Positions 24,801-36,994 of a stretch of DNA of 64,000 nucleotides are shown piece after piece. Origin of the DNA: Osmia lignaria lignaria (lineage: Eukaryota > Arthropoda > Insecta > Hymenoptera > Megachilidae). The notes below the pieces were generated by a model. It saw nothing but the letters and a program-made list of their open reading frames with translations, was not told the DNA's origin and made no database searches. The first letter of the stretch is position 1. Each line of letters begins with the position of its first letter. The stretch is taken from positions 4,402,001 to 4,466,000 of the forward strand of contig NW_027478171.1 in the NCBI RefSeq assembly GCF_051020975.1, read 5' to 3'. The translations under genes and the position numbers were made by a program.

Positions 24801-27800
24801 TTGCCATAGCTCGCTTCGTTTCCGAGATATTTGCAGATTTATCTCGAGGGAAGGGGCCTGACGGACATATTTCGAGATATTTCTTCTTCTTGTTGTTCTT
24901 TTTCTGCACAGCTAAGCTGGAAGTGGCATTTCCAGCTCGCAATAGTGCAGAGTTATCTCAAAGAAAGGGGCCACGGTGTTTCTGTATCTCTATTATGTTG
25001 GTGCGGCTTCGGAACTTTTAAATATCTCGAGATATCTCGAAAACTACGCTTCTGATCAAAAAATATCATAGAACATAACTTGTAGGAAACATAATTCTCT
25101 ACAAAAAAGGTCTCTTAACATTTTGCCATAGCTCGCTTCGTTTCCGAGATATTTGCAGATTTATCTCGAGGGAAGGGGCCTGACGGACATATTTCGAGAT
25201 ATTTCTTCTTCTTGTTGTTCTTCTTCTGCACAGCTAAGCTGGGAGCGGCATTTGCGGCTCGCACTAGTGCAGAGTTATCTCAAAGAAAGGGGCCACGGTG
25301 TTTCTGTATCTCTATTATGTTGGTGCGGCTTCGGAACTTTTAAATATCTCGATATATCTCGAAAACTACGCTTCTGATAAAAAAATATCATAGAACATAA
25401 ATTGTAGGAAACTTAATTCTCTACAAAAAAGGTCTCTTAACATTTTGCCATAGCTCGTTTGGTTTCCGAGATATTTGCAGATATATCTCAAGGGAAGGGG
25501 CCTGACGGACATATTTCGAGATATTTCTTCTTCTTGTTGTTCTTCTTCTGCACAGCTAAACTGGAAGTGGCATTACCAGCTCGCAATAGCGCAGAGTTAT
25601 CTCAAAGAAAGAGGCCACGGTGTTTCTGTACCTCTATTATGTTGGTGCAGCTTCGGAACTTTTAAATATCTTGATATATCTCGAGAACTACGCATCTGAT
25701 CAAAAAATATCATAGAACATAGAAAGTAGGAAACATAATTCTCTACAAAAAAGGTCTCTTACATTTTGCCATAGCTCGCTTCGTTTCCGAGATATATGCA
25801 GATTTATCTCAAGGGAAGGGGCCTGACGGACATATTTCGAGATATTTCTTCTTCTTGTTGTTCTTCTTCTGCACAGCTAAGCTGGAAGTGGCATTTGCAG
25901 CTCGCAATAGTGCAGAGTTATCTCGAAGAAAGGGGCCACGGTGTTTCTGTATCTCTATTATGTTGGTGCGGCTTCGGAACTTTTAAATATCTCGATATAT
26001 CTCGAAAACTACGCTTCTGATCAAAAAATATCATAAAACATAACTTGTAGGAAACATAATTCTCTACAAAAAAGGTCTCTTAACATTTTGCCATAGCTCG
26101 CTTCGTTTCCGAGATATTTGCAGATTTATCTCGAGGGAAGGGGCCTGACGGACATATTTCGAGATATTTCTTCTTCTTGTTGTTCTTCTTCTGCACAGCT
26201 AAGCTGGAAGTGGCATTTGCAGCTCGCAATAGTGCAGAGTTATCTCAAAGAAAGGGGCCACGGTGTTTCTGTATCTCTATTATGTTGGTGCGGCTTCGGA
26301 ACTTTTAAATATCTTGATATATCTCGAGAACTACGCATCTGATCAAAAAATATCATAGAACATAAAAAGTAGGAAACTGAATTCTCTACAAAAAAGGTCT
26401 CTTAACATTTTGCCATAGCTCGCTTCGTTTCCGAGATATTTGCAGATTTATCTCAAGGGAAGGGGCCTGACGGACATATTTCGAGATATTTCTTCTTCTT
26501 GTTGTTCTTCTTCGGCACAGCTAAACTGGAAGGGGCATTTCCAGCTCGCAATAGTGCAGAGTTATCTCAAGGAAAGGGGCCACGGTGTTTCTGTATCTCT
26601 ATTATGTTGGTGCGGCATCGGAACTTTTAAATATCTTGATATATCTCGAGAACTACGCATCTGATCAAAAAATATCATAGAACATAAAAAGTAGGAAACT
26701 TAATTCTCTACAAATAAAGTCTCTTAACATTTTGCCATAGCTCGCTTCGTTTCCGAGATATTTGCAGATTTATCTCAAGGGAAGGGGCCTGACGGACATA
26801 TTTCGAGATATTTCTTCTTCTTGTTGTTCTTCTTCTGCACAGCTAAACTGGAAGTGGCATTTCCAGCTCGCAATAGTGCAGAGTTATCTCAAGGAAAGGG
26901 GCCACGGTGTTTCTGTATCTCTATTATGTTGGTGCGGCTTCGGAACTTTTAAATATCTCGAGATATCTCGAAAACTACGCTTCTGATCAAAAAATATCAT
27001 AGAACATAACTTGTAGGAAACATAATTCTCTACAAAAAAGGTCTCTTAACATTTTGCCATAGCTCGCTTCTTTTCCGAGATATTTGCAGATTTATCTCGA
27101 GGGAAGGGGCCTGACGGACATATTTCGAGATATTTCTTCTTCTTGTTGTTCTTCTTCTGCACAGCTAAGCTGGGAGCGGCATTTGCGGCTCGCACTAGTG
27201 CAGAGTTATCTCAAAGAAAGGGGCCACGGTGTTTCTGTATCTCTATTATGTTGGTGCGGCTTCGGAACTTTTAAATATCTTGATATATCTCGAGAACTAC
27301 GCATCTGATCAAAAAATATCATAGAACATAAAAAGTAGGAAACTGAATTCTCTACAAAAAAGGTCTCTTAACATTTTGCCATAGCTCGCTTCGTTTCCGA
27401 GATATTTGCAGATTTATCTCAAGGGAAGGGGCCTGACGGACATATTTCGAGATATTTCTTCTTCTTGTTGTTCTTCTTCGGCACAGCTAAACTGGAAGGG
27501 GCATTTCCAGCTCGCAATAGTGCAGAGTTATCTCAAGGAAAGGGGCCAGGGTGTTTCTGTATCTCTATTATGTTGGTGCGGCATCGGAACTTTTAAATAT
27601 CTTGATATATCTCGAGAACTACGCATCTGATCAAAAAATATCATAGAACATAAAAAGTAGGAAACTTAATTCTCTACAAATAAAGTCTGTTAACATTTTG
27701 CCATAGCTCGCTTCGTTTCCGAGATATTTGCAGATTTATCTCAAGGGAAGGGGCCTGACGGACATATTTCGAGATATTTCTTCTTCTTGTTGTTCTTCTT

Positions 27801-29913
27801 CTGCACAGCTAAACTGGAAGTGGCATTTCCAGCTCGCAATAGTGCAGAGTTATCTCAAGGAAAGGGGCCACGGTGTTTCTGTATCGCTATTATGTTGGTG
27901 CGGCTTCGGAACTTTTAAATATCTCGAGATATCTCGAACACTACGCTTCTGATCAAAAAATATCATAGAACATAACTTGTAGGAAACATAATTCTCTACA
28001 AAAAAGGTCTCTTAACATTTTGCCATAGCTCGCTTCGTTTCCGAGATATTTGCAGATTTATCTCGAGGGAAGGGGCCTGACGGAAATATTTCGAGATATT
28101 TCTTCTTCTTGTTGTTCTTCTTCTGCACAGCTAAGCTGGGAGCGGCATTTGCGGCTCGCACTAGTGCAGAGTTATCTCAAAGAAAGGGGCCACGGTGTTT
28201 CTGTATCTCTATTATGTTGGTGCGGCTTCGGAACTTTTAAATATCTCGATATATCTCGAAAACTACGCTTCTGATCAAAAAATATCATAGAACATAAATT
28301 GTAGGAAACTTAATTCTCTACAAAAAAGGTCTCTTAACATTTTGCCATAGCTCGTTTGGTTTCCGAGATATTTGCAGATATATCTCAAGGGAAGGGGCCT
28401 GACGGACATATTTCGAGATATTTCTTCTTCTTGTTGTTCTTCTTCTGCACAGCTAAACTGGAAGTGGCATTACCAGCTCGCAATAGCGCAGAGTTATCTC
28501 AAAGAAAGAGGCCACGGTGTTTCTGTACCTCTATTATGTTGGTGCAGCTTCGGAACTTTTAAATATCTTGATATATCTCGAGAACTACGCATCTGATCAA
28601 AAAATGTCATAGAACATAGAAAGTAGGAAACATAATTCTCTACAAAAAAGGTCTCTTACATTTTGCCATAGCTCGCTTCGTTTCCGAGATATATGCAGAT
28701 TTATCTCAAGGGAAGCGGCCTGACGGACATATTTCGAGATATTTCTTCTTCTTGTTGTTCTTCTTCTGCACAGCTAAGCTGGAAGTGGCATTTGCAGCTC
28801 GCAATAGTGCAGAGTTATCTCGAAGAAAGGGGCCACGGTGTTTCTGTATCTCTATTATGTTGGTGCGGCTTCGGAACTTTTAAATATCTCGAGATATCTC
28901 GAAAACTACGCTTCTGATCAAAAAATATCATAAAACATAACTTGTAGGAAACATAATTCTCTACAAAAAAGGTCTCTTAACATTTTGCCATAGCTCGCTT
29001 CGTTTCCGAGATATTTGCAGATTTATCTCGAGGGAAGGGGCCTGACGGACATATTTCGAGATATTTCTTCTTCTTGTTGTTCTTCTTCTGCACAGCTAAG
29101 CTGGAAGTGGCATTTGCAGCTCGCAATAGTGCAGAGTTATCTCAAAGAAAGGGGCCACGGTGTTTCTGTATCTCTATTATGTTGGTGCGGCATCGGAACT
29201 TTTAAATATCTCGAGATATCTCGAAAACTACGCTTCTGATCAAAAAATATCATAGAACATAACTTGTAGGAAACATAATTCTCTACAAAAAAGGTCTCTT
29301 AACATTTTGCCATAGCTCGCTTCGTTTCCGAGATATTTGCAGATTTATCTCGAGGGAAGGGGCCTGACGGACATATTTCGAGATATTTCTTCTTCTTGTT
29401 GTTCTTCTTCTGCACAGCTAAGCTGGGAGCGGCATTTGCGGCACTCACTAGTGCAGAGTTATCTCAAAGAAAGGGGCCACGGTGTTTCTGTATCTCTATT
29501 ATGTTGGTGCGGCTTCGGAACTTTTAAATATCTTGATATATCTCGAGAACTACGCATCTGATCAAAAAATATCATAGAACATAAAAAGTAGGAAACTGAA
29601 TTCTCTACAAAAAAGGTCTCTTAACATTTTGCCATAGCTCGCTTCGTTTCCGAGATATTTGCAGATTTATCTCAAGGGAAGGGGCCTGACGGACATATTT
29701 CGAGATATTTCTTCTTCTTGTTGTTCTTCTTCGGCACAGCTAAACTGGAAGGGGCATTTCCAGCTCGCAATAGTGCAGAGTTATCTCAAGGAAAGGGGCC
29801 ACGGTGTTTCTGTATCTCTATTATGTTGGTGCGGCATCGGAACTTTTAAATATCTTGATATATCTCGAGAACTACGCATCTGATCAAAAAATATCATAGA
29901 ACATAAAAAGTAG
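21867..29913 (+). repeat. Higher-order unit B, copy 1 (8047 bp, 25 monomers)
   Basis: From tagcaaactt at 21864 onward the order of monomer variants is repeated 8047 bases later. Matching landmarks include gatcaagaaatatcataaag (22157 and 30204), aaagggtccac (monomers 22858 and 30905), tctcctacatt (23180 and 31227), aactttaaaatatc (23823 and 31870), aataactcgaga (24467 and 32514) and tcttttt (24789 and 32836). Three monomers are 321 bp. Copy 1 has a private substitution at 22023 (ctgtaagtgg against ctggaagtgg). Confidence 0.92.
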
Positions 29914-32900
29914 CAAACTTAATTCTCTACAAAAAAGGTCTCTTAACATTTTGCCATAGCTCGCTTCGTTTCCGAGATATTTGCAGATTTATCTCAAGGG
30001 AAGGGGCCTGACGGACATATTTCGAGATATTTCTTCTTCTTGTTGTTCTTCTTCTGCACAGCTAAACTGGAAGTGGCGTTTCCAGCTCGCCATAGTGCAG
30101 AGTTATCTCAAAGAAAGGGGCCACGGTGTTTCTGTATCTCTATTATGTTGGTGCGGCTTCGGAACTTTTAAATATCTTGATATATCTCGAGAACTACGCA
30201 TCTGATCAAGAAATATCATAAAGCATAACTTGTAGGAAACATAATTCTCTACAAAAAAGGTCTCTTAACATTTTGCCATAGCTCGCTTCGTTTCCGAGAT
30301 ATTTGCAGATTTATCTCGAGGGAAGGGGCCTGACGGACATATTTCGAGATATTTCTTCTTCTTGTTGTTCTTCTTCTGCACAGCTAAGCTGGAAGTGGCA
30401 TTTGCAGCTCGCAATAGTGCAGAGTTATCTCAAAGAAAGGGGCCACGGTGTTTCTGTATCTCTATTATGTTGGTGCGGCTTCGGAACTTTTAAATATCTT
30501 GATATATCTCGAGAACTACGCATCTGATCAAAAAATATCATAGAACATAAAAAGTAGGAAACTGAATTCTCTACAAAAAAGGTCTCTTAACATTTTGCCA
30601 TAGCTCGCTTCGTTTCCGAGATATTTGCAGATTTATCTCAAGGGAAGGGGCCTGACGGACATATTTCGAGATATTTCTTCTTCTTGTTGTTCTTCTTCGG
30701 CACAGCTAAACTGGAAGGGGCATTTCCAGCTCGCAATAGTGCAGAGTTATCTCAAGGAAAGGGGCCACGGTGTTTCTGTATCTCTATTATGTTGGTGCGG
30801 CATCGGAACTTTTAAATATCTTGATATATCTCGAGAACTACGCATCTGATCAAAAAATATCATAGAACATAAAAAGTAGGAAACTTAATTCTCTACAAAT
30901 AAAGTCTCTTAACATTTTGCCATAGCTCGCTTCGTTTCCGAGATATTTGCAGATTTATCTCAAGGGAAGGGGCCTGACGGACATATTTCGAGATATTTCT
31001 TCTTCTTGTTGTTCTTCTTCTGCACAGCTAAACTGGAAGTGGCATTTCCAGCTCGCAATAGTGCAGAGTTATCTCAAGGAAAGGGTCCACGGTGTTTCTG
31101 TATCTCTATTATGTTGGTGCGGCTTCGGAACTTTTAAATATCTTGATATATCTCGAGAACTACGCATCTGATCAAAAAATGTCATAGAACATAGAAAGTA
31201 GGAAACATAATTCTCTACAAAAAAGGTCTCCTACATTTTGCCATAGCTCGCTTCGTTTCCGAGATATATGCAGATTTATCTCAAGGGAAGGGGCCTGACG
31301 GACATATTTCGAGATATTTCTTCTTCTTGTTGTTCTTCTTCTGCACAGCTAAGCTGGAAGTGGCATTTGCAGCTCGCAATAGTGCAGAGTTATCTCGAAG
31401 AAAGGGGCCACGGTGTTTCTGTATCTCTATTATGTTGGTGCGGCATCGGAACTTTTAAATATCTCGAGATATCTCGAAAACTACGCTTCTGATCAAAAAA
31501 TATCATAAAACATAACTTGTAGGAAACATAATTCTCTACAAAAAAGGTCTCTTAACATTTTGCCATAGCTCGCTTCGTTTCCGAGATATTTGCAGATTTA
31601 TCTCGAGGGAAGGGGCCTGACGGACATATTTCGAGATATTTCTTCTTCTTGTTGTTCTTCTTCTGCACAGCTAAGCTGGAAGTGGCATTTGCAGCTCGCA
31701 ATAGTGCAGAGTTATCTCAAAGAAAGGGGCCACGGTGTTTCTGTATCTCTATTATGTTGGTGCGGCTTCGGAACTTTTAAATATCTCGAGATATCTCGAA
31801 AACTACGCTTCTGATCAAAAAATATCATAGAACATAACTTGTAGGAAACATAATTCTCTACAAAAAAGGTCTCTTAACATTTTGCCATAGCTCGCTTCGT
31901 TTCCGAGATATTTGCAGATTTATCTCGAGGGAAGGGGCCTGACGGACATATTTCGAGATATTTCTTCTTCTTGTTGTTCTTCTTCTGCACAGCTAAGCTG
32001 GGAGCGGCATTTGCGGCTCTCACTAGTGCAGAGTTATCTCAAAGAAAGGGGCCACGGTGTTTCTGTATCTCTATTATGTTGGTGCGGCTTCGGAACTTTA
32101 AAATATCTTGATATATCTCGAGAACTACGCATCTGATCAAAAAATATCATAGAACATAAAAAGTAGCAAACTTAATTCTCTACAAAAAAGGTCTCTTAAC
32201 ATTTTGCCATAGCTCGCTTCGTTTCCGAGATATTTGCAGATTTATCTCAAGGGAAGGGGCCTGACGGACATATTTCGAGATATTTCTTCTTCTTGTTGTT
32301 CTTCTTCTGCACAGCTAAACTGGAAGTGGCGTTTCCAGCTCGCCATAGTGCAGAGTTATCTCAAAGAAAGGGGCCACGGTGTTTCTGTATCTCTATTATG
32401 TTGGTGCGGCTTCGGAACTTTTAAATATCTTGATATATCTCGAGAACTACGCATCTGATCAAAAAATATCGTAGAACATAAAAAGTAGGAAACTTAATTC
32501 TCTACAAATAAAGTCTCATAACATTTTGCCATAGCTCGCTTCGTTTCCGAGATATTTGCAGATTTATCTCAAGGGAAAGGGCCTGACGGACATATTTCGA
32601 GATATTTCTTCTTCTTGTTGTTCTTCTTCTGCACAGCTAAGCTGGAAGTGGCATTTGCAGCTCGCAATAGTGCAGAGTTATCTCAAAGAAAGGGGGCACG
32701 GTGTTTCTGTATCTCTATTATGTTGGTGCGGCTTCGGAACTTTTAAATAACTCGAGATATCTCGAAAACTACGCTTCTGATCAAAAAATATCATAAAACA
32801 TAACTTGTAGGAAACATAATTCTCTACAAAAAAGGTCTCTTAACATTTTGCCATAGCTCGCTTCGTTTCCGAGATATTTGCAGATTTATCTCGAGGGAAG

Positions 32901-35900
32901 GGGCCTGACGGACATATTTCGAGATATTTCTTCTTCTTGTTGTTCTTTTTCTGCACAGCTAAGCTGGAAGTGGCATTTCCAGCTCGCAATAGTGCAGAGT
33001 TATCTCAAAGAAAGGGGCCACGGTGTTTCTGTATCTCTATTATGTTGGTGCGGCTTCGGAACTTTTAAATATCTCGAGATATCTCGAAAACTACGCTTCT
33101 GATCAAAAAATATCATAGAACATAACTTGTAGGAAACATAATTCTCTACAAAAAAGGTCTCTTAACATTTTGCCATAGCTCGCTTCGTTTCCGAGATATT
33201 TGCAGATTTATCTCGAGGGAAGGGGCCTGACGGACATATTTCGAGATATTTCTTCTTCTTGTTGTTCTTCTTCTGCACAGCTAAGCTGGGAGCGGCATTT
33301 GCGGCTCGCACTAGTGCAGAGTTATCTCAAAGAAAGGGGCCACGGTGTTTCTGTATCTCTATTATGTTGGTGCGGCTTCGGAACTTTTAAATATCTCGAT
33401 ATATCTCGAAAACTACGCTTCTGATAAAAAAATATCATAGAACATAAATTGTAGGAAACTTAATTCTCTACAAAAAAGGTCTCTTAACATTTTGCCATAG
33501 CTCGTTTGGTTTCCGAGATATTTGCAGATATATCTCAAGGGAAGGGGCCTGACGGACATATTTCGAGATATTTCTTCTTCTTGTTGTTCTTCTTCTGCAC
33601 AGCTAAACTGGAAGTGGCATTACCAGCTCGCAATAGCGCAGAGTTATCTCAAAGAAAGAGGCCACGGTGTTTCTGTACCTCTATTATGTTGGTGCAGCTT
33701 CGGAACTTTTAAATATCTTGATATATCTCGAGAACTACGCATCTGATCAAAAAATATCATAGAACATAGAAAGTAGGAAACATAATTCTCTACAAAAAAG
33801 GTCTCTTACATTTTGCCATAGCTCGCTTCGTTTCCGAGATATATGCAGATTTATCTCAAGGGAAGGGGCCTGACGGACATATTTCGAGATATTTCTTCTT
33901 CTTGTTGTTCTTCTTCTGCACAGCTAAGCTGGAAGTGGCATTTGCAGCTCGCAATAGTGCAGAGTTATCTCGAAGAAAGGGGCCACGGTGTTTCTGTATC
34001 TCTATTATGTTGGTGCGGCTTCGGAACTTTTAAATATCTCGATATATCTCGAAAACTACGCTTCTGATCAAAAAATATCATAAAACATAACTTGTAGGAA
34101 ACATAATTCTCTACAAAAAAGGTCTCTTAACATTTTGCCATAGCTCGCTTCGTTTCCGAGATATTTGCAGATTTATCTCGAGGGAAGGGGCCTGACGGAC
34201 ATATTTCGAGATATTTCTTCTTCTTGTTGTTCTTCTTCTGCACAGCTAAGCTGGAAGTGGCATTTGCAGCTCGCAATAGTGCAGAGTTATCTCAAAGAAA
34301 GGGGCCACGGTGTTTCTGTATCTCTATTATGTTGGTGCGGCTTCGGAACTTTTAAATATCTTGATATATCTCGAGAACTACGCATCTGATCAAAAAATAT
34401 CATAGAACATAAAAAGTAGGAAACTGAATTCTCTACAAAAAAGGTCTCTTAACATTTTGCCATAGCTCGCTTCGTTTCCGAGATATTTGCAGATTTATCT
34501 CAAGGGAAGGGGCCTGACGGACATATTTCGAGATATTTCTTCTTCTTGTTGTTCTTCTTCGGCACAGCTAAACTGGAAGGGGCATTTCCAGCTCGCAATA
34601 GTGCAGAGTTATCTCAAGGAAAGGGGCCACGGTGTTTCTGTATCTCTATTATGTTGGTGCGGCATCGGAACTTTTAAATATCTTGATATATCTCGAGAAC
34701 TACGCATCTGATCAAAAAATATCATAGAACATAAAAAGTAGGAAACTTAATTCTCTACAAATAAAGTCTCTTAACATTTTGCCATAGCTCGCTTCGTTTC
34801 CGAGATATTTGCAGATTTATCTCAAGGGAAGGGGCCTGACGGACATATTTCGAGATATTTCTTCTTCTTGTTGTTCTTCTTCTGCACAGCTAAACTGGAA
34901 GTGGCATTTCCAGCTCGCAATAGTGCAGAGTTATCTCAAGGAAAGGGGCCACGGTGTTTCTGTATCGCTATTATGTTGGTGCGGCTTCGGAACTTTTAAA
35001 TATCTCGAGATATCTCGAACACTACGCTTCTGATCAAAAAATATCATAGAACATAACTTGTAGGAAACATAATTCTCTACAAAAAAGGTCTCTTAACATT
35101 TTGCCATAGCTCGCTTCGTTTCCGAGATATTTGCAGATTTATCTCGAGGGAAGGGGCCTGACGGAAATATTTCGAGATATTTCTTCTTCTTGTTGTTCTT
35201 CTTCTGCACAGCTAAGCTGGGAGCGGCATTTGCGGCTCGCACTAGTGCAGAGTTATCTCAAAGAAAGGGGCCACGGTGTTTCTGTATCTCTATTATGTTG
35301 GTGCGGCTTCGGAACTTTTAAATATCTCGATATATCTCGAAAACTACGCTTCTGATCAAAAAATATCATAGAACATAAATTGTAGGAAACTTAATTCTCT
35401 ACAAAAAAGGTCTCTTAACATTTTGCCATAGCTCGTTTGGTTTCCGAGATATTTGCAGATATATCTCAAGGGAAGGGGCCTGACGGACATATTTCGAGAT
35501 ATTTCTTCTTCTTGTTGTTCTTCTTCTGCACAGCTAAACTGGAAGTGGCATTACCAGCTCGCAATAGCGCAGAGTAATCTCAAAGAAAGAGGCCACGGTG
35601 TTTCTGTACCTCTATTATGTTGGTGCAGCTTCGGAACTTTTAAATATCTTGATATATCTCGAGAACTACGCATCTGATCAAAAAATGTCATAGAACATAG
35701 AAAGTAGGAAACATAATTCTCTACAAAAAAGGTCTCTTACATTTTGCCATAGCTCGCTTCGTTTCCGAGATATATGCAGATTTATCTCAAGGGAAGCGGC
35801 CTGACGGACATATTTCGAGATATTTCTTCTTCTTGTTGTTCTTCTTCTGCACAGCTAAGCTGGAAGTGGCATTTGCAGCTCGCAATAGTGCAGAGTTATC

Positions 35901-36994
35901 TCGAAGAAAGGGGCCACGGTGTTTCTGTATCTCTATTATGTTGGTGCGGCTTCGGAACTTTTAAATATCTCGAGATATCTCGAAAACTACGCTTCTGATC
36001 AAAAAATATCATAAAACATAACTTGTAGGAAACATAATTCTCTACAAAAAAGGTCTCTTAACATTTTGCCATAGCTCGCTTCGTTTCCGAGATATTTGCA
36101 GATTTATCTCGAGGGAAGGGGCCTGACGGACATATTTCGAGATATTTCTTCTTCTTGTTGTTCTTCTTCTGCACAGCTAAGCTGGAAGTGGCATTTGCAG
36201 CTCGCAATAGTGCAGAGTTATCTCAAAGAAAGGGGCCACGGTGTTTCTGTATCTCTATTATGTTGGTGCGGCATCGGAACTTTTAAATATCTCGAGATAT
36301 CTCGAAAACTACGCTTCTGATCAAAAAATATCATAGAACATAACTTGTAGGAAACATAATTCTCTACAAAAAAGGTCTCTTAACATTTTGCCATAGCTCG
36401 CTTCGTTTCCGAGATATTTGCAGATTTATCTCGAGGGAAGGGGCCTGACGGACATATTTCGAGATATTTCTTCTTCTTGTTGTTCTTCTTCTGCACAGCT
36501 AAGCTGGGAGCGGCATTTGCGGCACTCACTAGTGCAGAGTTATCTCAAAGAAAGGGGCCACGGTGTTTCTGTATCTCTATTATGTTGGTGCGGCTTCGGA
36601 ACTTTTAAATATCTTGATATATCTCGAGAACTACGCATCTGATCAAAAAATATCATAGAACATAAAAAGTAGGAAACTGAATTCTCTACAAAAAAGGTCT
36701 CTTAACATTTTGCCATAGCTCGCTTCGTTTCCGAGATATTTGCAGATTTATCTCAAGGGAAGGGGCCTGACGGACATATTTCGAGATATTTCTTCTTCTT
36801 GTTGTTCTTCTTCGGCACAGCTAAACTGGAAGGGGCATTTCCAGCTCGCAATAGTGCAGAGTTATCTCAAGGAAAGGGGCCACGGTGTTTCTGTATCTCT
36901 ATTATGTTGGTGCGGCATCGGAACTTTTAAATATCTTGATATATCTCGAGAACTACGCATCTGATCAAAAAATATCATAGAACATAAAAAGTAG
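29914..36994 (+). repeat. Higher-order unit B, copy 2 (7081 bp, 22 monomers)
   Basis: This copy follows copy 1 directly and repeats its monomer order at offset 8047 up to the monomer at 34445. It continues at offset 7081 from the monomer at 34767, recognised by tatcgctatt and cgaacactac, which matches 27686. Three monomers present in copy 1 (a 966-bp block between about 26720 and 27690) are missing. Private changes include gagtaatctc near 35576, where copy 1 has gagttatctc. The right end is approximate because the flanking type is similar. Confidence 0.9.

Noticed and set aside
20927..36053. Seven separate 1-bp deletions at the same site, as a possible mutation hotspot
   Set aside because: All seven share the same linked variants (ATG start, ctcgaagaaagg), so a single deletion copied by duplication explains them.
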